From JAWLCG01 sp041687295 (GTDB lineage Bacteria; Planctomycetota; Phycisphaerae; SM23-33; FEN-1343): a stretch of DNA of 9,738 nucleotides. Numbering within the stretch: position 1 is the first letter of the stretch; each line of letters starts with the position of its first letter. Under the pieces are notes generated by a model that was not told the DNA's origin, ran no database searches, and saw nothing but the letters and a program-made list of their open reading frames with translations. Location of the stretch: positions 1 through 9,738 of the forward strand of contig JAWLCG010000186.1 in NCBI GenBank assembly GCA_041687295.1. Direction: 5' to 3'. This document shows positions 1-5,649 of this stretch, piece after piece. The position numbers and the translations under genes are program-made.

Positions 1-71
1 GGCCGGACGCCGTCCGGGTGGGCCGCGGCGCCCGGTTCGCCCACTCCCCCGCCGGACTGCGTCCGGCCTAC
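1..71. repeat. REPIN-like inverted REP doublet at the left edge
   Basis: Bases 1-10 are perfectly complementary to bases 59-68. Each end also folds on its own: CCGGAC at 3-8 pairs with GTCCGG at 12-17 over a GCC loop, and GCCGGAC at 51-57 pairs with GTCCGGC at 61-67 over a TGC loop. The right unit ends in CTAC (68-71), so on the minus strand it has the GTAG head typical of bacterial REP elements. The head of the left unit would lie just outside the window. A third pairing, GTGGGC 18-23 with GCCCAC 39-44, sits between the two. The pairings are read directly from the sequence. Assignment to the REP/REPIN class rests on architecture only, and no RAYT transposase is visible here. Confidence 0.6.
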
Positions 72-96
72 GCGCTCGTCGTGGCGGCTTTGCCGG

Positions 97-125
97 TTTA
101 CAGAATCGCCCTTCCGGTGTATTCT
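97..125 (+). promoter_or_regulatory. sigma70-like promoter for the PEP-CTERM gene
   Basis: TTTACA (97-102, five of six bases of the -35 consensus) is followed after exactly 17 bases by TATTCT (120-125, four of six of the -10 consensus). Transcription would begin near base 132, giving a leader of about 53 nt before the ATG at 185. It would also leave almost no leader for the in-frame ATG at 137, which supports the downstream start. This is a consensus match in GC-rich DNA with no experimental support. Confidence 0.45.
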
Positions 126-172
126 CAAGGTGGGAAATGCCGCGTGTAGCCGTACCCCCCGCCCTGCCAGCC

Positions 173-180
173 AAAGGAGT
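173..180 (+). promoter_or_regulatory. Shine-Dalgarno that decides the start at 185
   Basis: AAAGGAGT at 173-180 is a strong Shine-Dalgarno core with the GGAG about five bases before the ATG at 185. The alternative in-frame ATG at 137 has no comparable site and would place 16 residues in front of the signal peptide. Confidence 0.75.
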
Positions 181-184
181 CGCC

Positions 185-2695
185 ATGCCCACCCGCCTGC
201 CCGCTCTCGCCCTGCCGTGCCTGTTGCTGTGCCTGATCGCCACCCCCGCCCTGGCCACCGACTGGGGCAGCGGCGACCACTACACCTTCCGCACCGACGC
301 CGAGGGCTGGAGCATCATCGAGCCCGGGCAGGTCCACCGGACGATCTACGTCAGCTCCAGCGCCGGCAGCGACTCCAACAGCGGCCTGAGCCCCGACGCG
401 CCCGTGGCCACCTGGAACAAGGCCCGCGCCCTGCTGCGTCAGAACAGCAGCGACTGGATCCTGCTCAAGCGCGGCGACACGTTCGACGGCGTCCGCTTCC
501 GCGATGAGCTGCGTGGCGAGTCGCCGCTGCACCCGATCGTCGTGGGCAGCTACGGCGAGGGGCCCCGGCCCGTGCTGACGGGCGGCATCAAGCTCTGGTC
601 GGCCAACCAGGGCAACGCAGTCTTCCGCGACCTGGAGATCCGCCGGCCCAGCGTCGAGGGCGGCGACGCGATCGACTTCCTCGGCAACGACATGGCCAAC
701 ATCCTCATCGAGAACTGCCTGACCGACGGGGCGGCCTCGCGGATCCAGGGCGACGCGGGCCAGAACATTCAACAGATCACCGTGCGGCGGACGACGATCA
801 CCAACGCCCACCGGGCCGTGCAGGTCGACGGCAAGAGCTGGGGCGACCTGGCCAACCGCTGCCAGGGCCTGTTCGCCAACAACACGCGGGGCCTGCTCGT
901 CGAGGAAAACGTGCTGGACCACAATGGCTGGAGCGAGGGCTACGAGACCGACCCGACGCTGCAGGCCCCCAACATGTTCAGCCACAACCTCTACCTCAGC
1001 AGCGGCAACCGCGACCTGACCGTCCGCGACAACATCAACGCCCGCGCCGGCAGCCAGGCCCTGCGCGACGGGTCGGGGCAGTTCTACGTCGGCAACGTGA
1101 TGATCGCCAACAACATCGGCGGCTACTCCGCCGACGACAGCGGCAACGGCAACTTCAGCACCTACATGGACAACGTGCTGATCCACGCCGCCGGCAAGGT
1201 CGCCGAGAACATCGGCGGGCGCGGCTGGGGCTGGTCGATGAGCAACGTCGCCGGCTCCGAGGCGATCCGCAACATCTTCGCCCACTCCAGCGGCGGGCAG
1301 AACGACGAGGGCCTTAAGGGCCTCACCGGCGTGTTCGTCGAGGACTACGTCCGTTACGCCTGGCAACTGCAGAGCAACATCAACCCCACCGGGTCGGCCT
1401 TCCCCGACCCGGGCCGAACCGTGATGACCTACGACGCAGCCTTCGGCACCGGGGCCGGCACGATCGAGGCCTTCATCCTGGCGGCCGCCCAGCAGCAGCA
1501 GGGCAACTGGAGCGACGCCTTCACCGCCCGGGCCATGGTGCGGTACTTCCAGGAGGGCTTCGGCATCTTCCCCGGCGAGCGGACCGCCAACAGTGCCGTC
1601 AGCTTCACCGCCGGCGGCGGCGATCAGGTGCGCTGGGACAACGTCCGCAACTGGTCCACGCAGGACCTGCCGCTCGACGGCGACAGCGTGAGCCTCGCGG
1701 GCCGAGACGTCAACTACGCCGGCACGCGGAGCCTGGCCGGCCTGGACCTCGCCGGCGGTCAGCTGCGGGTGGCCCAGGGCTACCTGCACGCCGACACGCT
1801 GGGCGGCGCGGGCGGCACGGTCCTGCTGGACCGCGCGGGGCAGATGGAGTTCGACAACTACAGCGGCGCGGGCCGACTGACGCTGGACATCGCCCAGGGC
1901 CGACTCCGCAACCGCGGCGTGGCGACGGGGCTGATGACGATCGTCGCCCGCGACGGCGAGGTCGAATTGGCCGGCGGCCCCGCGGGCCAGACCGGCCGAC
2001 TCGTGCTGGGCAACGGCTCGCAGCTGGATGTGATGGGCACCGGCCCAGCCATCGGCTACTGGGGCGACGGCGCGGGTAGCATCGAGCTGACCGACGGGGG
2101 ACAGGTGCGCTTCGTCTTCGACGCCGCCGGCGTCAGCCCCATCGCCGAGCTGTACAACGCCGGCGCCGTCCTCAGCCGCTTCCACGCCAACGCCGATGGC
2201 CGGGGGGGGGCGACCCTGGGAATCGACCTGTCCGCCCTGAGCCTGTCGGCCGGCCTGCACGAGTTCGTCCTGATCGACGTCGACGAGTTGCTCGGCGCCT
2301 TCGGCCACTACGACGTGGCGGGCATCGGCCTTAACAACATCACCGGCGCCCACCTGCGGCTCGACCAGGACGTTGACCAGGCCGTCCTCAGCGTCGACGT
2401 CGGCGGCACGGGCGGTCTGGACGGCTTCACGTGGGAGCTCATCGGCACGCCCGGCCTGCTGCTCGGCGACGCCGACGGCAACGGCCGGGTCGACGACGCC
2501 GACCTCAACATCCTGCTGGGCCACTGGGCCAGCGCCGGCGGCTGGGCCGAGGGCGACTTCACCGGCGATGGCCAGGTCAACGACGCCGACCTCAACCTGC
2601 TGCTGAGCCACTGGGCCACCGGCCCAGCCATCCCCGAACCCGCCACGCTCGCCCTGCTCGCCCTGGCCGGCCTGGGCCTGCGCCGGCGGCGCTAA
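185..2695 (+). CDS. Secreted beta-helix protein with dockerin repeats and PEP-CTERM tail
   Basis: This 836-residue protein is probably exported and anchored at the cell surface. A signal peptide covers residues 1-24, with a likely cut after Ala-Leu-Ala. Around residues 55-75 there is a motif of the form YVSSSAGSDSNSGLSPDAP, common at the front of right-handed beta-helix (pectate-lyase-like) proteins. Asn-rich, Val/Ile-alternating rungs follow to about residue 330, including HNLYLSSGN near 267. From about residue 480 a second region (WDNVRNWS, then Gly-rich beta repeats) resembles PEP-CTERM passenger domains. Two dockerin-type calcium loops lie at about 760-811: DADGNGRVDDAD and DFTGDGQVNDAD. 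The tail is PEP at 817-819, a hydrophobic stretch and RRRR at 833-836, the classic exosortase signal. The start was chosen by the Shine-Dalgarno at 173-180 and the signal peptide. Enzymatic activity is unknown; polysaccharide lyase or carbohydrate binding are guesses from the fold. A nine-G run lies at codons 673-676. Confidence 0.88.
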   Translation: MPTRLPALALPCLLLCLIATPALATDWGSGDHYTFRTDAEGWSIIEPGQVHRTIYVSSSAGSDSNSGLSPDAPVATWNKARALLRQNSSDWILLKRGDTFDGVRFRDELRGESPLHPIVVGSYGEGPRPVLTGGIKLWSANQGNAVFRDLEIRRPSVEGGDAIDFLGNDMANILIENCLTDGAASRIQGDAGQNIQQITVRRTTITNAHRAVQVDGKSWGDLANRCQGLFANNTRGLLVEENVLDHNGWSEGYETDPTLQAPNMFSHNLYLSSGNRDLTVRDNINARAGSQALRDGSGQFYVGNVMIANNIGGYSADDSGNGNFSTYMDNVLIHAAGKVAENIGGRGWGWSMSNVAGSEAIRNIFAHSSGGQNDEGLKGLTGVFVEDYVRYAWQLQSNINPTGSAFPDPGRTVMTYDAAFGTGAGTIEAFILAAAQQQQGNWSDAFTARAMVRYFQEGFGIFPGERTANSAVSFTAGGGDQVRWDNVRNWSTQDLPLDGDSVSLAGRDVNYAGTRSLAGLDLAGGQLRVAQGYLHADTLGGAGGTVLLDRAGQMEFDNYSGAGRLTLDIAQGRLRNRGVATGLMTIVARDGEVELAGGPAGQTGRLVLGNGSQLDVMGTGPAIGYWGDGAGSIELTDGGQVRFVFDAAGVSPIAELYNAGAVLSRFHANADGRGGATLGIDLSALSLSAGLHEFVLIDVDELLGAFGHYDVAGIGLNNITGAHLRLDQDVDQAVLSVDVGGTGGLDGFTWELIGTPGLLLGDADGNGRVDDADLNILLGHWASAGGWAEGDFTGDGQVNDADLNLLLSHWATGPAIPEPATLALLALAGLGLRRRR
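2202..2210 (+). repeat. Nine-G homopolymer inside the PEP-CTERM gene
   Basis: Nine consecutive G bases fall in codons 673-676 (Arg-Gly-Gly-Ala). Loss of one G would put a TGA in frame at 2238-2240. Gain of one G would put a TAA in frame at 2332-2334. Either change removes both dockerin loops and the PEP-CTERM tail while leaving the beta-helix region intact. Homopolymers of this length are known slippage sites in other bacteria. Whether this one varies is not visible from a single sequence. Confidence 0.8.
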
Positions 2696-2707
2696 GTCCG
2701 AACGAAG

Positions 2708-2740
2708 AGGATGGGCCACAGAGACACAGAGGACACAGAG
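2708..2740 (+). repeat. CACAGAG-type repeat, left copy of a 33-bp perfect inverted pair
   Basis: This 33-base segment (core GGCCACAGAGACACAGAGG) is identical, base for base, to the reverse complement of 3024-3056. Weaker similarity continues inward from both copies, after a 2-bp offset, as AAGAAGCCCAGAG against AAGACGCACAGAG. It begins 12 bases after the stop codon of the PEP-CTERM gene. A third, more diverged copy lies at 5973-6010. Read on the opposite strand, the repeat translates to the Ser/Leu/Cys-rich strings often misannotated as small proteins. Confidence 0.85.
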
Positions 2741-2775
2741 AGAAGAAGCCCAGAGATTTCGAGAGCTCCAGCCCG

Positions 2776-2830
2776 GTAGGTCGGGCATACTTGCCCGACA
2801 CCGATGTCGGGGGAAGTATCCCCGACCTAC
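2776..2830. repeat. REPIN: two inverted GTAG-headed hairpins
   Basis: The element opens with GTAGG and closes with CCTAC. The left arm folds as GTCGGGCA (2780-2787) with TGCCCGAC (2792-2799) around a TACT loop. The right arm folds as GTCGGGG (2806-2812) with CCCCGAC (2820-2826) around a 7-base loop. The arms are also near-complementary to each other. Where they differ (C versus G at the fifth stem pair) each arm keeps its own internal pair, so the local hairpins are preserved at the expense of the long one. A GTAG head followed by an imperfect palindrome in inverted doublets is the signature of REPINs. The element sits in the convergent gap between the PEP-CTERM and oxidoreductase genes and could also limit read-through. 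Confidence 0.7.
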
Positions 2831-2870
2831 TGGCTATACCGTCTCCGGAAAGAAAGAGGCATCCGGGTGC

Positions 2871-2895
2871 CGTGGCTACGGCGTTTGTAGCCACG
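2871..2895. repeat. 9-bp-stem hairpin repeat, copy A
   Basis: CGTGGCTAC (2871-2879) pairs with GTAGCCACG (2887-2895) around a 7-base loop. Copy B at 5909-5933 has the same stem and loop lengths in the opposite orientation, with one A-T pair replaced by G-C. Similarity between the copies continues past the stem through a GGCACCCGGA block and a C/T-rich tract, so this is a dispersed repeat and not a chance palindrome. Confidence 0.75.
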
Positions 2896-2912
2896 TCTTT
2901 CAGCGAGCCAGA

Positions 2913-2931
2913 GCGGCGATTGCATCGCCGC
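2913..2931. repeat. Short hairpin GCGGCGAT/ATCGCCGC
   Basis: An 8-bp perfect stem (2913-2920 with 2924-2931) closes a 3-base TGC loop. It lies next to hairpin copy A inside the repeat-filled convergent gap. No second copy occurs in this window. It could be another REP-like unit or simply a transcription-terminating stem; there is no T tract on either side. Confidence 0.5.
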
Positions 2932-2968
2932 ACTCCATACGGCCCAGGTTCGGTTTGGCGTCCTCGTC

Positions 2969-2985
2969 GGCACTACGTGCCCTAC
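2969..2985 (-). repeat. Small GTAG-headed hairpin (single REP-like unit)
   Basis: Read on the minus strand the unit starts GTAGG and folds as GGCAC/GTGCC around a 3-base loop (2969-2973 with 2977-2981). The CCGTAGGGC lead matches that of the unit near 9700, which suggests one family. The 5-bp stem is short, so support is moderate. Confidence 0.4.
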
Positions 2986-3023
2986 GGTCTGTCTCTGTAA
3001 CTCTGAACGCCTCTGTGCGTCTT

Positions 3024-3056
3024 CTCTGTGTCCTCTGTGTCTCTGTGGCCCATCCT
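3024..3056 (-). repeat. CACAGAG-type repeat, right copy of the 33-bp inverted pair
   Basis: This is the exact reverse complement of 2708-2740. It ends 46 bases beyond the stop codon of the oxidoreductase gene, so the pair brackets the repeat-rich interior (2741-3023) of the convergent gap. Upstream of the core, the sequence near 3001-3023 (CTCTGAACGC, then TCTGTGCGTCTTCTC) also matches the third copy around 5965-5985. Confidence 0.85.
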
Positions 3057-3102
3057 GGCTGTTTCTTCCTCCTGGGCCGTCTTCATCGTCAACGGCGGTG
3101 GA

Positions 3103-4296
3103 TCACGCTTCGATTACGGCGCTGACGTCGCGCTCGAAGTGGGCCCGGAGGTCGGCGGGCAGGGGCGGGACGTCCTGGGGCTGCCCGCCGTGGCGGAGGC
3201 TCTCGGTGGCCTGGCAGCCGGCGGCGACGCTGAAGCGGGCGGCGACGGGGCTGGTCGCGATCGTGCCGCCCTGCCGCACGTAGCGGACGAACTCGGCGAC
3301 GATGGCCGGGTCGGCCCCGCCGTGGCTGCCCTCGGCCCGCTCGATGCGGAACTCGGCGTCGCCTTCGGGCTTGTAGTAGTCGCGCTTGTTCCACAGCCGA
3401 ACGACGGTCTGCGGGCCCGGCACGTCGCCGAAGTTCTCGACGCGCCCCTCGGTGCCGATGATCGTGTAGTTCCGCCAACCGTCGGGGGCGTAGTGGCACT
3501 GCTGGTAGCTGGCGAAGACGCCGTTGTCCAGCTCCATCAGCATCATCGAGACGTCCTCGACGTCGATTATGGGGTTCAGGCCCTTCAGACTTAACGGCGG
3601 CCAGTTGTCCCTGCTCCACGACGCGTTGCCGCGTTCGTCGGGGCCGTGACGGTCGGCGATGCGGTCGTACACCGTCAGGCCGCCCATCGCGGTGACGCGC
3701 TGGCTGTAGCCGCCGCAGAGCCAGTGCAGGATGTCGATGTCGTGAGCGCCCTTCTGCAGCAGCAGCCCGGTGGACTTGCTCCGCTCGGCATGCCAGTCCT
3801 TGAAGTAGGCGTCGCCGCCGTAGCAGACGAAGTGGCGGCACCAGCCGACCTTCGGCTCGCCGATGGCGCCGCTCTCGATGAGCTGGCGCATCTTCCGCAT
3901 CACCGGGAAGTGCCGCATGTTATGGCCCAGGTAGAGCTTGACCCCCCGCTCGCGGGCCTTGGCCAGGATGCGATCGCAGCCGGCGATGGTGATGGCCATG
4001 GGCTTCTCGAGGTAGACGTGCTTGCCCGCGTCCAACGCGGCCAGGGCGTGCTCCTCGTGGCAGAAGTCGGGGCTGGTGACGAAGACCGCGTCGATGTCGG
4101 CGCGGGCGAGCAACTCGCGGTAGTCCTCGGTCACCAGCACGTCGGGCCCGAACTTCTCGCCAAACCGCGCCAGGGCCGCCGGCACGATGTCCGCCCCCGC
4201 CACCAGCCGAACGCCCTGCTCGGGATTGTGGGCCAGCCCGGCCAGCCCGCCCCGCCCGCCGGCCCCGATCACGCCGATCCGCAACTCGTCCGCCAT
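3103..4296 (-). CDS. Gfo/Idh/MocA-family NAD(P)-dependent oxidoreductase
   Basis: This 397-residue cytoplasmic enzyme is probably a sugar or sugar-derivative dehydrogenase using NAD(P). The N-terminal Rossmann fold carries IGVIGAGGRGG (residues 7-17). The family EKP motif, with the presumed catalytic Lys98, is at 97-99 (VYLEKPMAIT). The C-terminal domain holds GAHDIDILHW at 183-192, matching the family GxHxxD substrate/catalytic signature. Length is normal. The start at 4296 was chosen because GGAGGT lies 6 bases upstream and the GxGxxG fold begins at once; the 33-codon in-frame extension reads through the promoter region and looks non-coding. The gene has its own promoter-like leader with a 6-1-6 palindrome. 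It converges on the PEP-CTERM gene, and 243 bp separate its start from the stop of the glycosyltransferase gene. Substrate cannot be told from sequence. Confidence 0.9.
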   Translation of the reverse strand: MADELRIGVIGAGGRGGLAGLAHNPEQGVRLVAGADIVPAALARFGEKFGPDVLVTEDYRELLARADIDAVFVTSPDFCHEEHALAALDAGKHVYLEKPMAITIAGCDRILAKARERGVKLYLGHNMRHFPVMRKMRQLIESGAIGEPKVGWCRHFVCYGGDAYFKDWHAERSKSTGLLLQKGAHDIDILHWLCGGYSQRVTAMGGLTVYDRIADRHGPDERGNASWSRDNWPPLSLKGLNPIIDVEDVSMMLMELDNGVFASYQQCHYAPDGWRNYTIIGTEGRVENFGDVPGPQTVVRLWNKRDYYKPEGDAEFRIERAEGSHGGADPAIVAEFVRYVRQGGTIATSPVAARFSVAAGCQATESLRHGGQPQDVPPLPADLRAHFERDVSAVIEA

Positions 4297-4302
4297 CGTC
4301 GC

Positions 4303-4308
4303 ACCTCC
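4303..4308 (-). promoter_or_regulatory. Strong Shine-Dalgarno fixing the oxidoreductase start
   Basis: On the minus strand GGAGGT lies 6 bases before the ATG at 4296. It excludes the in-frame ATG at 4395, which has no such site. Confidence 0.75.
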
Positions 4309-4323
4309 GCGATATGCGTGCCT

Positions 4324-4336
4324 TTCAACCGTTGAA
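4324..4336. promoter_or_regulatory. Operator-like palindrome upstream of the oxidoreductase
   Basis: TTCAAC and GTTGAA flank a single central base, a perfect 6-1-6 dyad. It lies just downstream of the predicted transcription start (near 4341) and 27 bases before the ATG. That is where a repressor would block initiation or elongation. The dyad is seen directly. The regulator is unknown; odd-centred dyads of this kind are bound by several repressor families. Confidence 0.35.
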
Positions 4337-4347
4337 CCAACAGGCCC

Positions 4348-4375
4348 ATCATACCGCCGCCCGGCGGGCAGGCAA
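4348..4375 (-). promoter_or_regulatory. sigma70-like promoter for the oxidoreductase
   Basis: On the minus strand TTGCCT (4375-4370) is followed after 16 bases by TATGAT (4353-4348), which matches the -10 consensus in five of six positions. Transcription would start near 4341, leaving a leader of about 45 nt. This supports separate transcription from the glycosyltransferase gene upstream. Confidence 0.45.
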
Positions 4376-4409
4376 GGGCGAAGCACCCCGGGCAAGGACT
4401 ACCCACGTT

Positions 4410-4428
4410 CCCGCAAGCATCGTGCGGG
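4410..4428. repeat. Hairpin CCCGCA/TGCGGG between glycosyltransferase and oxidoreductase
   Basis: A 6-bp stem (4410-4415 with 4423-4428) closes a 7-base loop. With the hairpin at 4461-4483 it forms a pair of stems just downstream of the glycosyltransferase stop codon. They could act as a terminator or RNA-stability element, though neither has a T tract. Confidence 0.35.
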
Positions 4429-4460
4429 GTCGATCCACCATCGCACGGCCCGGACGAGAT

Positions 4461-4483
4461 GCCCACGGAAGGAATCCGTGGGC
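4461..4483. repeat. GCCCACG-family hairpin, copy 1
   Basis: GCCCACGGA (4461-4469) pairs perfectly with TCCGTGGGC (4475-4483) over a 5-base loop. The hairpin at 5799-5822 has the same outer stem (GCCCACG ... CGTGGGC followed by TT) with a different inner part. That suggests a dispersed hairpin family. It lies 57 bases past the glycosyltransferase stop codon and could end that transcript. Confidence 0.5.
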
Positions 4484-4539
4484 TTGGAGAAGGTGCGCAC
4501 AAGGTTCGCCCTCGGGGGATGCGGACGCGGAGGAGGCGC

Positions 4540-5631
4540 CTACGGCCGGGCGGCGCGGATCAGTTCGTCGACGGTTCGGCGGGCGGTGTCGGCCCAGCGG
4601 AACTCGCCGGCCCGGGCTCGGGCGGCGTGGCGGTGGGCGGCGGCGCGGTCTGGCGCCATCGAGGCCGCCTCGGTCAGTCGCTCGGCCAGATGGGACGGGT
4701 CGCGCCGCCGGTAGTACAGGGCGGCGTCGGCGAAGAACTCGGGCATGGGCGGCTGATCGGTCGAGACGGCCAGGCAGCCGGCGCCCAGCGCCTCCAGGGC
4801 CGTGTTGGGACACGCCTCGGCCCGGCTGGTCATCACGAACAGGCCGCATCGGCCGTAGCACCAGGCCATCTCGGCCGGTCGGAGTTTGCCCGCCCATACG
4901 AGCCGCCCCTCCAGCCCGTTCCGCCGCGCCAGGCTCTTAAGCCTCTCCGCGCAGGGCCCCATGCGCGGGTCGACCCCGCCGGCGATCACCAGGGGCCAGT
5001 CCCGCAGGGGCCCGACGGCCGGCAGGGCCTCCAGCAGGTCCTCCAGGCCGCGGGCCGGGCGGATGGAGCCGGCGGTGAAGACGAAGGGCCCCTCCCCCAG
5101 CCCCGCCAGGCTCGCGGGACGCAGCGGCCGCTCGACCTCGTCGACGCCGTGGTAGACCAGCCCGACGCGCTGCGGGTCGATGTGCCAGGCCCTCTGAAGG
5201 AAGTCTCGGACGTGGGCAGAGACGGCGATCACGCGGGAGGCCCGCTCGCACGCCCGGCGGGCCTCGCGGGCGCGGACGACGTTGCGAAGCTCCTCCGCCA
5301 GCGGGTTGCGCCAGCCGGCCCGCAGCAGCGGCTCCATGTTGCGGACCATCACGACGGTCGGTCGGCCCGTGTCGAGCCACCGGGCGGTGGGGATGAAGAC
5401 CACGTCCGGACCGAAGCCGTCCAGCTCGGCCCGCAGCCCCCGCCAGCCCCGCCCCGCCGGCCAGGAGTGCAGCTCCACCTCGGGCGCCTCGACGTGGGCC
5501 GAGGGCGGCACGTACACGCGCAGCCGCTCCACCCGCTCATCGCGGGCCAGCAGCGGCACCAGCCGGCGGAGGTACTTGAGGTAGCCTCCGCTCAGGCCGC
5601 CGGACGTCAGGTTGATGAGGGCTAGACGCAT
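4540..5631 (-). CDS. GT4-like GT-B glycosyltransferase
   Basis: This 363-residue cytoplasmic or membrane-associated enzyme probably transfers a sugar from a nucleotide-activated donor onto a lipid-linked or growing polysaccharide acceptor. The N-terminus (MRLALINLTSGGLSGGYLKYL) has the Gly-rich loop of GT-B folds. A linker with SRVIAVSAHVRDFL at 132-145 and VYHGVD at 159-164 is typical of GT4 enzymes. GSIRPARGLEDLLEA starts at 188. The C-terminal half carries the EX7E retaining motif as E272-ACPNTAL-E280. Length is normal and there is no membrane segment. The ATG at 5631 has no Shine-Dalgarno (the leader is C-rich on the coding strand), but the protein begins correctly there. A promoter-like sequence lies in the 8-bp repeat array upstream. 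Donor and acceptor are unknown. Confidence 0.88.
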   Translation of the reverse strand: MRLALINLTSGGLSGGYLKYLRRLVPLLARDERVERLRVYVPPSAHVEAPEVELHSWPAGRGWRGLRAELDGFGPDVVFIPTARWLDTGRPTVVMVRNMEPLLRAGWRNPLAEELRNVVRAREARRACERASRVIAVSAHVRDFLQRAWHIDPQRVGLVYHGVDEVERPLRPASLAGLGEGPFVFTAGSIRPARGLEDLLEALPAVGPLRDWPLVIAGGVDPRMGPCAERLKSLARRNGLEGRLVWAGKLRPAEMAWCYGRCGLFVMTSRAEACPNTALEALGAGCLAVSTDQPPMPEFFADAALYYRRRDPSHLAERLTEAASMAPDRAAAHRHAARARAGEFRWADTARRTVDELIRAARP

Positions 5632-5649
5632 GGGGGGCGGTGGGTGGGT

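Noticed and set aside
137..184. Upstream in-frame ATG for the PEP-CTERM protein
   Set aside because: It has no Shine-Dalgarno, would precede the signal peptide by 16 residues, and lies almost on top of the predicted transcription start.
125..2788. An 887-codon open frame on the minus strand opposite the PEP-CTERM gene
   Set aside because: Its translation is low-complexity Ala/Val/Gly/Asp sequence with no family motif, and it is the mirror of a GC-rich gene with a signal peptide, dockerin loops and PEP-CTERM tail.
2592..2933. Small Ser/Leu/Cys-rich frames in the gaps (also 5947-6240)
   Set aside because: They are translations of the CACAGAG repeat and its surroundings, which occur in three copies in both orientations; no start signal or conserved protein family.
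2708..3056. Autonomous insertion sequence
   Set aside because: The inverted repeats are good, but the interior has no transposase-like frame and no clear target duplication, so it is listed only as a repeat structure.
3646..4335. A 229-codon plus-strand frame opposite the oxidoreductase
   Set aside because: Antisense shadow of a well-supported Gfo/Idh/MocA gene; Val/Ala/Asp-rich with no motif.
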